A stretch of DNA of 64,000 bases from the NCBI GenBank assembly GCA_013350285.1, contig JAAXWG010000003.1, positions 1 to 64,000 of the forward strand. Reading direction: 5' to 3'. Of this stretch, positions 10,958-22,601 are shown in pieces (positions within the stretch are counted from its first letter, which is position 1; every line of letters starts with the position of its first letter). Below the pieces are notes generated by a model. The model worked only from the letters and a program-made list of their open reading frames with translations. It was not told the origin of the DNA and ran no database searches. Source of the stretch: Candidatus Altimarinota bacterium (GTDB taxonomy: Bacteria; Patescibacteriota; Gracilibacteria; BD1-5; UBA6164). Both the position numbers and the translations under genes were made by a program.

Positions 10958-13513
10958 TTATTCTACAACTAAATTATTTTTTATCATTTTTATAGTATAT
11001 ACTTCTTTTTCTCAAGTTTCTATTATGTTAGTTGCTATTGTATCTTCAATATTATCAATAATAAATCTTCTTATTTCTCTTGCTCAAAATTCGGGATTAT
11101 ATACTTTTTCAGTAATATAATTTAGTATTCTTACATCATAATTTAAATTTATATTTTTTGTTTTTAATCTTTCTCTTAAATCTTGTAATTGAAGCTTAAC
11201 TATATTTTTTATTTTTTCTTTATCAAGAGGATTAAATACAATAACTCTATCAATTCTATTGATAAATTCAGGAGAAAAATAGTCACTCAAATTATTTATT
11301 ATTTTCTCTTTTGCTTTTGTAAAGTCTTTCATTACTTTTTGTTCTTCTGTTTCTGAAATATCAAATCCTATAAGTCTTGCTTTTTCACTAAACTCTTCTT
11401 GCCCTATATTACTTGTCATAATAATAATTGTATTTTTGAAATTTATTTTTCTTCCTTTATTGTCAGTAAGAATTCATTCTTCAAGAATTTGTAAAAGGAG
11501 ATTATAAACCTCAAAATCTCATTTTTCTATTTCATCAAACAAAATTATACTATAAGGTTTCTTTCTTACTTTTTCTGTCAAAAGTCATCCTTCTTCATAT
11601 CCAACATATCAAGCACTTGATCCAATAAGTTTATTGACACTTGTTTTATCTGAATATTCGCTCATATCTATTTTTATGAGGCTATCACTTTCTCCATAAA
11701 AACTAGATGCAAGTACTTTTACAAGTTCTGTTTTTCCAACTCATGTTGGTCAAAGGAAAAGGAAGCTTCAAACAGGACGGTTTGGATTACCAATTCCAGC
11801 CTTACTTCTCATAATAGATTTAATAATTCCTTCCACTGCTTCATTTTGTCCAATAATTTTTGATTGAATTGTTTTCGTAAGTTTTTTTAATTTATCTATT
11901 TCTGTTTTACTGAGATTTTCTGTTGGAATTCCTGTAGAAATACTGAGAACTCTCTGAATATCTTCTTTTCCAACACTAAATCTTTTTTCTTTTGGAATAC
12001 TAAATTTTTGTTTTAGTGATTGAATTTTTTCTTCAAGAATTTTTTGATCTTGTTTGAAAGTACTTGCTTTTTTGTATTGTTGAGAAATGACAGCACTTTC
12101 TATTTTCTTTTGTAAATCTACAATTTTTTCTTTGAGTTTTTTTATTTCTTCTTCATCAATGTTATATTTCATACTTTTCAGACTACAAGCCTCATCAATA
12201 AGATCAATCGCTTTATCTGGAAGATATCTATCAGTTATATATCTCATAGAGAGGTTTACTGCCTCCTCTACTGCTTCATGAGAAATATTGAGATTGTGGT
12301 ATTCTTCAAAAACTTCTTTGAGTCACTGTATAATCTCAAGAGCGGTTTCTTTATTTGGTTCTGGAACAACTATTTTTTGAAATCTTCTTTCTAAAGCAGC
12401 ATCTTTTTCAATGTATTTTTGATATTCATTAAGAGTTGTTGCTCCTATAACCCTTATTCTTCCTCTTCCCATAGCAGGTTTGAGTATATTAGAGGCATCA
12501 AGAGTCCCTTCTGATGATCAAGCTCAAATAATTGTATGAATTTCATCAATAAAAAGAATAACTTCATTTTCTATTTTTGAAGCTTCATCTACAACTTGTT
12601 TTATTCTTGCCTCAAATTCTCCTCTATATTTTGTTCCAGCAACAAGAGATGACATATCAAGAGCGAGTATTCTTTTTTCTTTCATAGAAAAAGGAACATT
12701 TCCTTCTGCAATTCTCATTGCAATCCCTTCTACAATTGCTGTTTTTCCGACTCAAGGTTCTCCTACAAGTACAGGATTATTTTTTGTTTTTCTATTCAGT
12801 ATCGCAATAAGTCTTTCTATTTCTTGTTCTCTTCCTATCACTTTATCAAGTTTTTTATTTCTCGCTTCTTCTATAAGATCTGTTGAAAAAAAATCAAGAG
12901 CAGGAGTATTTGAATCTTTTTTTACTGATTTTTCAGAATTTTTATTAACATCAAATGGAGTTACATCTTGTCCATTAAATCAAGGAAATATATTTTCAGC
13001 GAGTGCTCAGAGAAGTTTATCCATACCTTCTTCAAGACTTTTTTCATCAATTGGTTCAGAAAAATATTCTGTTCAAAGCTTGTTTAAGTCAATAATATTT
13101 ACTTCAAAATCTTTAGGATTTATACCAATATAATTGAGAATATTTGAAAGAAAGTTGTCATTTTCCATCATAGAGAGAATAAAATCCTCTATTGTTGCTT
13201 TTTCTTTTGAATAAGAAGCAGCTATTTTTACACTTCCAAGAATGATTTCTTTTAATTTTGTTCCCATTCCACTATATACTCATTTTCTTTCTTCACTTTT
13301 TTCACTAAAATTTCATTTTGATACTATTTCAAGAATAAGTTTTTCATTTATTCCATATAGATTAAAGACATCTTTAAGTCATTTTTCGGCACTTTTAATA
13401 ATTTCTAAAAAAACATCTTCTTGTCTTAATTCTTTAAATCCTATTTCTTTTATTTTGTTTTCACTTTCTATGAGTGTTTTTTTATATTTCTCAGAAAAAT
13501 TTTTGTAAATCAT
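10958..13513 (-). CDS. clpC: ClpC/ClpA-type AAA+ unfoldase
   Basis: 851 residues. N-terminal Clp repeat-like domain (1-~160), first AAA module with P-loop GEPGVGKTA (first G of GVGKT is UGA) and Walker [10 protein letters not shown], a mid region with [15 protein letters not shown], then the second AAA module with [17 protein letters not shown]-type P-loop near 11,730, and sensor [11 protein letters not shown]. The short middle coiled coil (around [15 protein letters not shown]) is ClpC-like rather than the long ClpB type. It unfolds substrates for ClpP or acts as a disaggregase; clpP is not in the window. It is the first gene of the minus-strand run towards the secreted proteins. Confidence 0.9.
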
Positions 13514-13659
13514 ATTTATTTTTACTTTTAAAAATTATTTTATTAAGGCAGATTTTATTTACTTTTTACTCTTTGTAAATAATTATATAATATTTTTTGT
13601 AAAAAAGCACTATATCATTATAATTTCAATTGTATTTTATTTCTTTATAATTTTAATAT

Positions 13660-14136
13660 ATGAAGAAAAAGTTATTTTATATCCTTTCTGGGTATGCTAT
13701 TGGGAATATTGTTGCCTCACTTTATAATGATAAAAAAGGGAATGAGTTAAGAAAAGATTTGGAAAAAGCCAAACAATCATGAAAAGATTTGAAAAAAATA
13801 ATTTTTTCAAACTTTATGGGAATACAAAAGAGATTTTTTCGTGATGTAGAAGAAAAAGTTTTGACAGAAGAAAGACAAGAATATATTGATTCTAAAAAGG
13901 AAGAAGTGAAAAAAATGATTGAAAAATATAGAGAAGAAGGAGAAGATTTGGTAAAAAATCTTCAAAAAAAATGAAAAATGTATGCTTCTGATGTATCAAA
14001 AAAAGTAGAAGAATTTTTTGATGAGAAAGTAGAAGAAGGAGAAGAGACTTTAAAGCATTTTTGAGAAGTTGTCGTAGAAGAGTTTAAAGATAAATTATCT
14101 CAAGTTTCTGAAAAAATTAAGGAAAAAATAAAATAA
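13660..14136 (+). CDS. YtxH-like short membrane-anchored coiled-coil protein
   Basis: 158 residues starting MKKKLFYILSGYAIGNIVAS, a short hydrophobic N-terminal segment, followed by a long charged helix rich in K/E with V-x-x-x-I spacing. This resembles the YtxH/gas-vesicle-like family of small envelope proteins, though the match is based only on layout. It is divergent from clpC (146 bases apart) and 26 bases upstream of the Cys-rich gene, so both may share a transcript. Function not known. Confidence 0.75.
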
Positions 14137-14162
14137 AATTATCTATTATAAATAGGGGAATT

Positions 14163-16073
14163 ATGCTCCAAAATGAAAAAATTATAGAAACTCGTATTTG
14201 TAAACATTGTGGAGTAAGTTTTGATATCACAGATAAAGATTTGGAATTTTATGAAAAAGTAAGTCCAGTATTTCAAAGACTGGTCTCTTTAAAAGAGACC
14301 AGTCTTAATTGAGAAAATATCCCCCTCAATTGAGGGGGAATAAAAGGGGGAGTATCTCAAAGTTCGGATTCCTTTTTTGAATTTGGATTTAAAGACCTCT
14401 GAAATGGAAAAGTGAAATACCTTATTCCGTTTCCAACTCTTTGTCCAGATTGCAGACAACAAAGAAGGCTAAGTTTTAGAAATGAGTGAAAACTTTATAA
14501 AAGAAAATGTGATTTGACAGGGAATGAAATAATTTCTATTTATTCTCCTTTTTCAAGTGTGGTCGTATATAATTCCAAAGACTGGTGGAGTGATAAGTGG
14601 AATCCTTTGGATTACGGAAATGTTTTTGACTTTGAAAAAACTTTTTTTGAACAGTTTCATACTCTTATGATGAAGATTCCTTTTCAATGAACTTTTATCA
14701 CTCTTGATAGTGAAAATAGTGCTTTTTGAAATCATAATGGAAAGATGAAGGATTGTTATCTTTGCTTTGCTTGTTGGCACTGTGAAAAAACTTTTTATTC
14801 AAAAAAAGCTATACAAAATAAAAATGTTTTTGATGGTATTGGTGGGCAAAAATTAGAAAATTGTTATCAAATTATAGGAGCTCAAGAATGTTATTCTTGT
14901 TTTTATTGTATAAATTCAAATCTTTGTTCGAATTCTTATTTTTTATATGATTGTAAAAATTGTGAATATTGTTTTGCTTGTTATAATCTCATAAATAAAA
15001 AATATTGTATTTTTAATGAAGCTTATTCAAAAGAAGATTATCTTAAAAAAGTAGAGGAAATAAAAAATGAATACCTTTTATGAGCTTGGGAAAAAATGTC
15101 AGAAATAATAAAAAAAGCAATAAATAAAAACTTGCTTATTTATAATTGTGAAGATAGTATTGGCGATAATATAAGAAATTGTAAAAATTGTTATTTTGCT
15201 TATGAATTTGAAAATGCTGAAAATTGTAAATATGTAGATAATGGTGGAGAAATTTGTGATTCTGTATATGATGGAAGAGGTGTTGGAGATAGATTTAGTT
15301 TATGATATGAAATTTTTGATACTTGAGTTGGAGCAGTGCAGACTTGTTTTACTTGAATTTGTCATTGAGCAAGTCATACATTTTATAGTATGAATTGTTA
15401 TTCTTGTAATTATCTTTTCGGTTGTATTTGACTCAGAAATAAATCCTACTGTATCCTTAACAAACAATACACCAAAGAAGAATATGAAGCTCTTGTTCCA
15501 AAAATTATAGAACATATGATGAAAACATGAGAATGGGGAGAATTTTTTCCTAGTTCTCTTAGTCCTTTTGGTTACAATGAAACAGTTGCTCAAGAGTATT
15601 ATCCAATAAATCCTGAGGTTTCTAAGACCGGTCTTGAGTGAAAAATAAATTATATTGATAGAGAATGAAATACTTATAAAACTTTGCAAGAAGCTAGAAA
15701 GAGACCGGTCTTTAAATGGAGTAATTATGAAGCTCCTTTTCCTAAAGTGGAAAAAATTATTCCTGCAAGTAAGCTTCCAAATAATATTGCAGATATTCCT
15801 GATGATATTTTGAATTGGGCTATTGAGTGTGAAATTACTAAAAAACCTTTTAAAATAATAAAAGAAGAACTCGCTTTTTATAGAAAACATAATCTTCCCA
15901 TTCCAAGAAGACATCCAGACCAAAGACATCTTGATAGGATGAATTTAAGAAATCCAAGACATCTTTATACAAGGAACTGTGATAAGTGTGGAAAAGAAAT
16001 ACAAACAACTTATGCTCCTGAAAGACCTGAGATTGTGTATTGTGAGGACTGTTATAATAAAGAGGTGTATTAA
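14163..16073 (+). CDS. Cys-rich zinc-ribbon repeat protein, complete paralogue
   Basis: 636 residues. Start ATG 14163 has a rare good Shine-Dalgarno-like AGGGGA at 4-base spacing. N-terminal zinc ribbon: CKHC near residue 13 and CPDC; middle: irregular NCYxCxxC-type repeats (CHGASHTFYSMNCYSCNY and similar); C-terminus: a second zinc ribbon CDKC...CEDC. The stretch IPRRHPDQRHLDRM precedes the last ribbon. Two in-frame palindromic inserts occur, at about 14271-14405 and 15612-15715. Paralogue of the 1-1650 gene. Function unknown; the ribbons suggest nucleic-acid or protein binding. Such proteins recur in these phyla, from memory, sometimes under misleading names. Confidence 0.85.
14271..14405 (+). 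repeat. composite in-frame palindromic insert, zinc-ribbon paralogue (site 1)
   Basis: Sits between VSPVF and KYLIP. It contains AGACTGGTCTC-TTTAAAA-GAGACCAGTCT followed by CCCCCTCAATTGAGGGGG and a GGGGG run. The UGA in the palindrome centre is read as Gly (IPLNGGIKGG). The 1-1650 paralogue has a longer insert at this junction. Confidence 0.75.
15612..15715 (+). repeat. insert bounded by AGACCGGTCTT palindromes (site 3)
   Basis: About 100 bases flanked by AAGACCGGTCTT at one end and GAGACCGGTCTTT at the other, read in frame between YYPIN and FKWSNYE. The 1-1650 paralogue has a different palindromic insert here, which marks a recurrent insertion site. Confidence 0.65.
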
Positions 16074-16202
16074 AAGATTTTTAAAGATTGATTGATATAA
16101 ATCTGAGAAGGAAAATTGTAGAGATAATTTACGAATTATCTGAAATCAAAAAAAGAAATAAAAAAATGTTTTTAGAAAATGATAGAAGTTGTTTTTTAAA
16201 CT

Positions 16203-16637
16203 TTAGTTATTTTTATTAAAATTCATATATTCTCTCATTTCTTCAATAGCATTTTTTATTTCTTTGAAATTCTCTTTATTTGTCATATTTTCTTTTGTAT
16301 AGTTGATTATAGGTCTTACAGATTCTATTTTTTTACCAAATTTTTCCATCCAATTATGGCGAGGGAAAATCCACAAGTGAAAATTATGAAGTGTATCTTC
16401 ATTTTCAAAAAGATATACTTCTTTTATTTTTAAAATTTCTCTCATTCATTTTCTCAATTTACGAAGAAGATTTATAAAATCAACAGCCTCTTCATCACTG
16501 AGTTCATCAATAGATTGTAGAGTCCTTAATGGAACGAGAATAAAAAATCAAACGAGAGGAACTTCCCAGTCTTGTTCTATTCGCCAAAATTTAGTTTTCA
16601 ATATAATCTCGTTAGGGAAGAGTATTTTTTCTTGCAT
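16203..16637 (-). CDS. HIT-like superfamily protein
   Basis: 144 residues. The word LHNFHLWIFPRHNW matches the HIT histidine-triad strand, but the triad is incomplete: the order is H-N-F-H-L-W, with the last His replaced. Known family members are nucleotide hydrolases or transferases (Ap4A, ADP-ribose type). The N-terminal part (FILVPLRTLQSIDELSDEE) also fits the family. Catalysis cannot be assumed given the altered triad. It is convergent with the zinc-ribbon gene and 98 bases downstream of ahpC in the same direction, across a terminator. Confidence 0.6.
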
Positions 16638-16698
16638 AGTTATCTTTTTAAATATTATTTGAATAGTATAAAATTTTAAAAAAATAAGTAAAATAAAA

Positions 16699-16728
16699 AA
16701 ATCTCTCAACTTAGGAGAGATTTTTTTA
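16699..16728. terminator. bidirectional hairpin terminator downstream of ahpC
   Basis: ATCTCTC-aacttag-GAGAGAT stem flanked by A-run on one side and seven T on the other. It works as a Rho-independent terminator for ahpC (minus). Confidence 0.8.
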
Positions 16729-16735
16729 GATTTTC

Positions 16736-17347
16736 TTAATTATTTAAGGCCTCAAAAACTTCTCCAGCTATTTTGATAGAGGGGGTAAGTGTTTTATCTC
16801 AAGCTACCCATTTTGCTGGACATGCAACTCAAGGATTATTACTCATATATTGGAGAGCAGCTATTTTTCTTATGAGTTCATCACTATTTCTTCCGAGAGG
16901 TCCACTGGTTATTTCTATGACTCTTATTATTCCTTCTGGATCAATGACAAAAGTTCATCTTCATGCAATTCCTGTTTTTTCATCAAGAATATTATAAACT
17001 GATGCAACTTCAAGATTGTGATCAGAAAGCATACAATAAGGAAAATTTTCCATAAGTTTTTCATGACGAACCCAAGCTCTATGAGAAAAAATTGTATCAG
17101 TTGAAGCTGCAAATATTTCCACTCCCATTTTTTCAAAAAAATCTTTTTTTTCAGCCATATCTTTGAGTTCTGTAGGACAGACAAAAGTAAAATCAGCAGG
17201 ATAATAAAAAAGAACAACCCATTTTCCTTTGAGTGAATCAAGAGAAATATTTGTTTCTTCATCTTTCTGTGGATTATAAGCGGGAAGCTCAAAAAAAGGA
17301 GCTTTTGTATCAATTTTTGCAAGTTGAAAATCTATAAATTCATCCAT
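16736..17347 (-). CDS. ahpC: 2-Cys peroxiredoxin, AhpC/Tsa type
   Basis: 203 residues. Peroxidatic Cys in FTFVCPTE near residue 54, catalytic Arg in SHRAWV, and resolving Cys in GVACPAKW near 170, so a typical 2-Cys enzyme reducing H2O2 and organic peroxides in the cytosol. Its reductant (AhpF or thioredoxin) is not visible here. Start ATG 17347; the 190-base upstream space is shared with the divergent Fur-family gene and holds a Fur/PerR-type box, so regulation by that protein is likely. Terminator follows at 16699-16728. Confidence 0.93.
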
Positions 17348-17415
17348 ACAATTTAAAATTAAAAATATAAAGTAATGCTTAAGTTAATGAGATTTTATTT
17401 TTTGTCAAAATAAAA

Positions 17416-17434
17416 AATGAGAATTATTCTTATT
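17416..17434. promoter_or_regulatory. Fur/PerR-type operator between ahpC and fur-family gene
   Basis: AATGAGAAT-T-ATTCTTATT is a 9-1-9 inverted repeat with one mismatch. Its core TGAGAAT-T-ATTCTTA follows the 7-1-7 layout of Fur (TGATAATNATTATCA) and PerR boxes. It lies 69 bases upstream of ahpC and 103 bases upstream of the regulator gene. Confidence 0.7.
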
Positions 17435-17536
17435 TTATTTAAATTTATAAAAACCTTATATAAAATAATGTTGCACTCTTATTAAATTTTTATATATTAT
17501 TGTTGTTATTATATTATTTTCTTTTTTATAAACAAT

Positions 17537-17887
17537 ATGAAAATACATTATTATACAAAAGACATACTTGATATTTGTTATAAAAATCATTTTACTGCTG
17601 ATGAAGTATTTCTTTTACTTAAGAAAAAATATAGTGATGTAGGATTATCATCTGTTTATAGAAATCTTGAAGAATTAAGTGAAAAGGGCCTTTTAAATAA
17701 AATAAATTGAGTAGGGAAGAAGGCATATTTTGAAAAAAATGTATGATTTCATGTTCATCTTGTAGATAAAAAAACAGGAAAGATAGTCGATTGTGATTGT
17801 TTTGACATATCTTCCCTGAATATACCAGAAAATTTTAATATAGAATCTGCTGATATTAAAGTTTTTTGAAATTTTAAAGACAATTAA
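17537..17887 (+). CDS. Fur-family transcription regulator (PerR/Fur/Zur-like)
   Basis: 116 residues, shorter than the usual ~140. Winged-helix part: FTADEVFLLLKKKY and the recognition helix LSSVYRNLEELSEKGL; dimer/metal part: GFHVHLVDKKTGKIVDCDCF with a His-rich strand. The paired structural CxxC motifs of most Fur proteins are reduced to a CDC near residue 92, so a structural zinc site is doubtful. Placement opposite ahpC and the box between them suggest a peroxide-responsive (PerR-like) or iron role. Its 3' end overlaps the convergent pyk gene by 14 bases. Confidence 0.85.
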
Positions 17888-19325
17888 TTTTTGTACAAAA
17901 ATCCTTTATATGGATTATTTCAAGTACAGGAATTTCAAACCCCTCCTCTCTTAAATCAGTTATTATTACAACTTTATCTTCTTTTTTTACAAGTTTATTT
18001 TTTAAAAGGTATTTTATACTTGATGCAAGATTATGTTCATAGTTTTCTTGATTCCAATCTTTTAATGAAATAGCATCTATTCAAAAAAGTATATTCATAT
18101 ATCTCACAACTTTTTCTTCTTTTGTAAAAGCATAGACAGGAATTTTTGGTTTGAAGCTACTTGTGAGTCTTGCGAGAAGTCATGATTTTGTAAATACAAG
18201 CATTGCTTTTATTTTGAGTTGATCACAAAGATGGAGACCACTTTTTATAAGAATTTTCTTTTCTTTATCTTTTTCACTTAAATTTTTATATGAAAAATCT
18301 TCATATTTATAATCAATAGCTTTTTCTGCTTCTTTTATTATTTTTGCCATCATTTTTGCAGTTTCAATAGGGAATTGTCCAATACTTGTTTCTCAAGAAA
18401 GCATCAAAGTATCAGGTTTTTGGAGTACGGCATTAGTAATATCTGAACTTTCAGCTCTTGTAGGGAAAGGATTTGTAATCATTGTTTCTAGAAAATGAGT
18501 TGCTGTAATAACAATTTTTCCTTGAGCCCTACATTTAAGAACTTGTTCTTTTTGATATTTTGCAAGTTTTTCGATAGGAACTTCTATACCAAGATCACCT
18601 CTTGCTATCATCACTCCGTCAGATTCTTCTATTATTCCATCCATATTATCAATTCATTCTTGGGTTTCTATTTTTGATAAAACTCTTATAAATTCTCCTT
18701 TGTTTGCTTTTAAAAGTTCTTTTATTTCCACTACATTTTCTTTACTTCTAATAAATGAGGCAGCAATAAAATCAAAGTCATTTTCTATAGCAAAAAGAAT
18801 ATCTTTTTTATCTTGTTCAATGAGTCAAGGAAGTTTTAATTTTGTTCAAGGAAGATTTATATGCCTTCTTGATTTGATACTTGCAGCATTAAGTGCTTTT
18901 ACTTCTAGAAAATCTTTTGTTTTTCCTATTACTTTTACGATAAAAACTCAAGAATCAATAATAATGCTTTTTCATACTTTCATATCTTCTACAAGATATT
19001 CATAATCACAAAATAAATCTGATTTTTCTTTCATTTTTGTTTTATCTACAAAAATTTTAAATACTTCTCATTTTTTATAATTATAAATCCCATCCATATC
19101 TCATGTTCTTATTTCAGGTCATTTTGTATCAAGAAGAAGAGAAAGTTTTGTTTTTCATAGGGAATTTAATTTCTTTATATTATTTGCAACTTTTCTTGCA
19201 TTTTCATAGTTTGCATGGGAAAAATTAAATCTTATTATATTTACCCCAGCATTATAAAGCTGGATTATTTTTTGTTCACTTTCAACAGCTGGTCACATAG
19301 TAGCAACTATCCTCACTTTTTTCAT
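17874..19325 (-). CDS. pyk: pyruvate kinase
   Basis: 483 residues, normal length. Converts phosphoenolpyruvate and ADP to pyruvate and ATP. Visible: VRIVATMGPA near the N-terminus, RFNFSHA, LLDTKGPEIRTG, the substrate loop LPGTKLKLPGL, FIAASFIRS, KIETQEG, MIARGDLGIEVP (the family signature with the metal-binding Asp), ITATHFLETMI, PTRAESSDI and LSGETSIG. UGA encodes the Gly of ATMGPA and DTKGPE. ATP yield from glycolysis fits a reduced-metabolism bacterium. Convergent with the Fur-family gene, sharing 14 bases at the ends. Confidence 0.95.
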
Positions 19326-19376
19326 AAAAAAAATATTAAATTAAAAATTAAAATAATTTAGTAAAGCAAAAATTTT

Positions 19377-22300
19377 TTATTGATTTACTTCTCCTCCTCC
19401 GTCAATAGCAAGTATTTCTAATTGTATTTCTTGAGAAGTTGTATTAAAACTATTATCCACTGCTTCTACTTTTAGAGTATATTTTCAAGGAAGCATTGTT
19501 CAATCACTATTTACTGCATAAGAAAAAGTTCTATCTTTTTCTCCCATTTTTAAGGGAGTGCTATCAAGATAAACATTTATAGATTTTATAGGACTAGAAT
19601 CCTCTATATTTGCTCTTAAATTAAAGCTTTGATTTTGATATATTTTTATATTTCCATCACTTGGATTTGTAATAGTTATTTTTGGATTTGTTTTATCAGC
19701 TTGGCTTATTGTAATATTGTAAGTTTCATCACTTGAATAATAATTATTATCTACTGTTTTTACTATAAGATTATATTCTCAATAATATCAACTTGGAATA
19801 GAAAAATTTTTCTTAATATTTCATTGTCTTAAATTTTCAATTTTTATACTATCTACTTTATTTTCTCAGACATAAATATCAGCTCTTATAAGAGGATTTT
19901 TTGAATTATAGGATAGTTCTATATAATTTGATCCATTATTAAGAATTGCTCCATTTTGGATATTAGTAGATATTTTTACTTTTTCTGGAGTTTCTGTTCT
20001 TTTACAAGGTTGATCACTGATAGAACTTACAAAATTTTCATCTCCTATCATTTCTTGGGCTCATCAAGAACCAAGCCATTCTCTTACTCATCCTTCCCAG
20101 TTTTTATTACTGGGATCAATTGATTCAAAACTGATTAAAAATACTTCTTTTATTGCTTCTGGAGGAGTATTTTCATCAACTTTTCCATTACAAAGAGCAT
20201 CAACTTTTACTGTTTTTAGACTTGAATCATAAGCCTTAGGAACATTCTTAAATAAAGATGCTACAATAAATTTTTCATTAAGAGTTTTTGATGCAAGAAA
20301 TCATGTAATAGTAGAAATATTTACTGATTTTACTCATGCTGGTCTTTTCCAATTTTCTACTTTTTTTCCTTCATGAGCATATTTCATAAAATCTCTCCAT
20401 ATTGGTCATGCAGCATTGAGTCAATCTCATTGAAAATTTGTTTCTTTTCCATCAAGATTTCAAGCCCAAACGACAGTTGTAACTTGAGGAGTATATCCTA
20501 TTGTCCAAAGATTTCTTGGATAAACTACTTTTTTTCAATTTTGTATTTTATTTTTTGTACTTGTTCAAGTTTTTGCCGCAACAGTCCTTCAAGAAAGAGA
20601 AATAAAACTATTCCATCAAGATGGTCTAGATCCAGTATCACTTAAGATTGTATTAATAATATAAGAAGAACTTTCATCAAAAACTTTTTCTCAAGCAAAA
20701 TCTTTTTCTCCTCTTTCTTCAATTACAAGTCATTTTGAATCAATTATTTTCATAATAGGGCTTACTTCTTTTTTATATCAAAGATTTGCAAAAACAGAAT
20801 AAGCTCCAGCAAGTTCTAATACAGATATTTCCCCAGTTCAAAGAGCAAGAGTTGCTCCATATCTTTCATCTTCTTTGAGGCTTGTAACTCAAAGTTTTTT
20901 CATAAGATTGATTATATTTTTTTCTCCTCAAGCAACATAAAACATTTTCAATGCAGGAATATTTCTACTATAATCAAGGGCAGTTGTAAGGTTCATTTTC
21001 CCCATAAATTTTCCATCAAAGTTTTTTGGATATCCTTCATATCAAGGAAAAGAAGTTTTTACATCATAAATTGGAGTTTTTGAACCAACAGGTTTTGTAT
21101 CTATTGCAAGAGCATAAACAAAAGGTTTAAATGATGAACCATTTTGCATAGGAACAGTTGCAGCATTTATATTTCCTTTATTTTCAGTATCAAAATAATC
21201 TCTTCATCAAACCATAGCGAGAATATTTCCAGTTTTATTATCTATACTTACAAGTCAAGCATTGTGAGCATCAAATCTTTTTGCATTTGTTTCTCCATAT
21301 TTTGTTACAAGTTCTTCAGCTTTGTCTTGTAACTTTGAATCAAGAGTTGTATAAATTTTTAATCATCCACTTTCAAGTAGGTCTGTTCCATATTTTTTTT
21401 CTACATATTCTTTTACATAAAATACAAAATAAGGATATTTTATTTTTTCACTATATTTACTAAATTCTATTCCTATTCCTCCAATAAGAGAAGATTTATA
21501 AATATCAAAATCTATATATCCATCTTCTAGCATTCTTCAGAGAATAAAATCTTTTCTTCATGTTTGATATTCTATTTTTTTATCTCATTCGGTGATTTGA
21601 ATTCCATTAAGCAAATCAAGAAGTTTTGAATACCCCATTATACTACAAGTATTCTTATCTACTGAAATATTTTTTTTGAAATTTTCTTCATTGAGTCAGC
21701 AAATTTTTATGGTTTCTTCACTTAATTTTTCAAGTTTTAAGGCATCAATAATAGAAAGAAGTTTTTCTACTTCAGTTTTATAAATAGCAATATCCTGTTT
21801 TGTAAGAATTTTTATTGCTTCATTTGGAGCATCTTTTTTATAAATATAGGGATATCAAATAAGTCTATCCGGATGATTATAAGGGGAATAATAGGATGGT
21901 CATTTTGGAAGAGAAGCAAGGATACTTCCTTCTAAAACAGTAAGTTTATCAGCTGATTTTCCAAAAAATGTTTGGGCTGCTTGTTCTATACCATAGGCAT
22001 TACTTCAATAAAATATCTTATTGAGATACAGCTCTAAAATTTTTTCTTTTGATAATTCTTTATTCATTTTGTAAGAGAGATATATTTCTTTTACTTTTCT
22101 TTCCAAACTATCTTCATTTTTTATGATGGTATTTCTTATAAGTTGTTGAGAAATTGTGGAAGTTCACTTTATACGATCAGCTTTTCCTATTATATAATAA
22201 ACAACTGCTCAAGTCATCCTATAAAAATCAACTCATTTATTTGTAAAAAAGCTTTGATCTTCTCAGGCAACGATAGCATGGATTATATTTTCAGATATTT

Positions 22301-22595
22301 TTTCATAAGGAATGTAGGTTCTTTTTTCTTTATAAACTTTATAAAGTTCATTTCAGTCTTTATCATAAATAGTAGAAGATTCTGAGATATCAAGATTTTC
22401 AAGTTCTGTTACTGAAGGAAGGCTAGCAATATACTTTGCATAAATTATTATTCAAAAGAGGAGAGCTATTCAAGCAAGTCAAATAACACTATACCAAAGT
22501 GTTTTTACCATAACTTTTACATCTTTTTTATTATTTCTTTGAGGAAGGGGTCTTCTTGTATATTTTACAGTGATGTGTTTTTTTTCGAAACTCAT
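19377..22595 (-). CDS. class A penicillin-binding protein (GT51 + transpeptidase) with Ig-like tail
   Basis: 1072 residues. One N-terminal membrane helix after a short basic tail (TLWYSVIGLAGIALLFGIIIYA). Glycosyltransferase domain: [57 protein letters not shown]. Transpeptidase: SSFK box, SRN box and KTGT box (AAKTGTS). The last ~250 residues form two tandem Ig-like modules (NPSDGNIKIYQNQSF...). It builds peptidoglycan outside the membrane. Upstream, 6 bases away, is the LCP gene, so cell-wall synthesis and polymer attachment are cotranscribed. Confidence 0.93.
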
Positions 22596-22601
22596 AGATT
22601 T

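Noticed and set aside
15300-15929. Long minus-strand frame of 209 codons
   Set aside because: It lies antisense to the well-supported zinc-ribbon gene and shows no domain.
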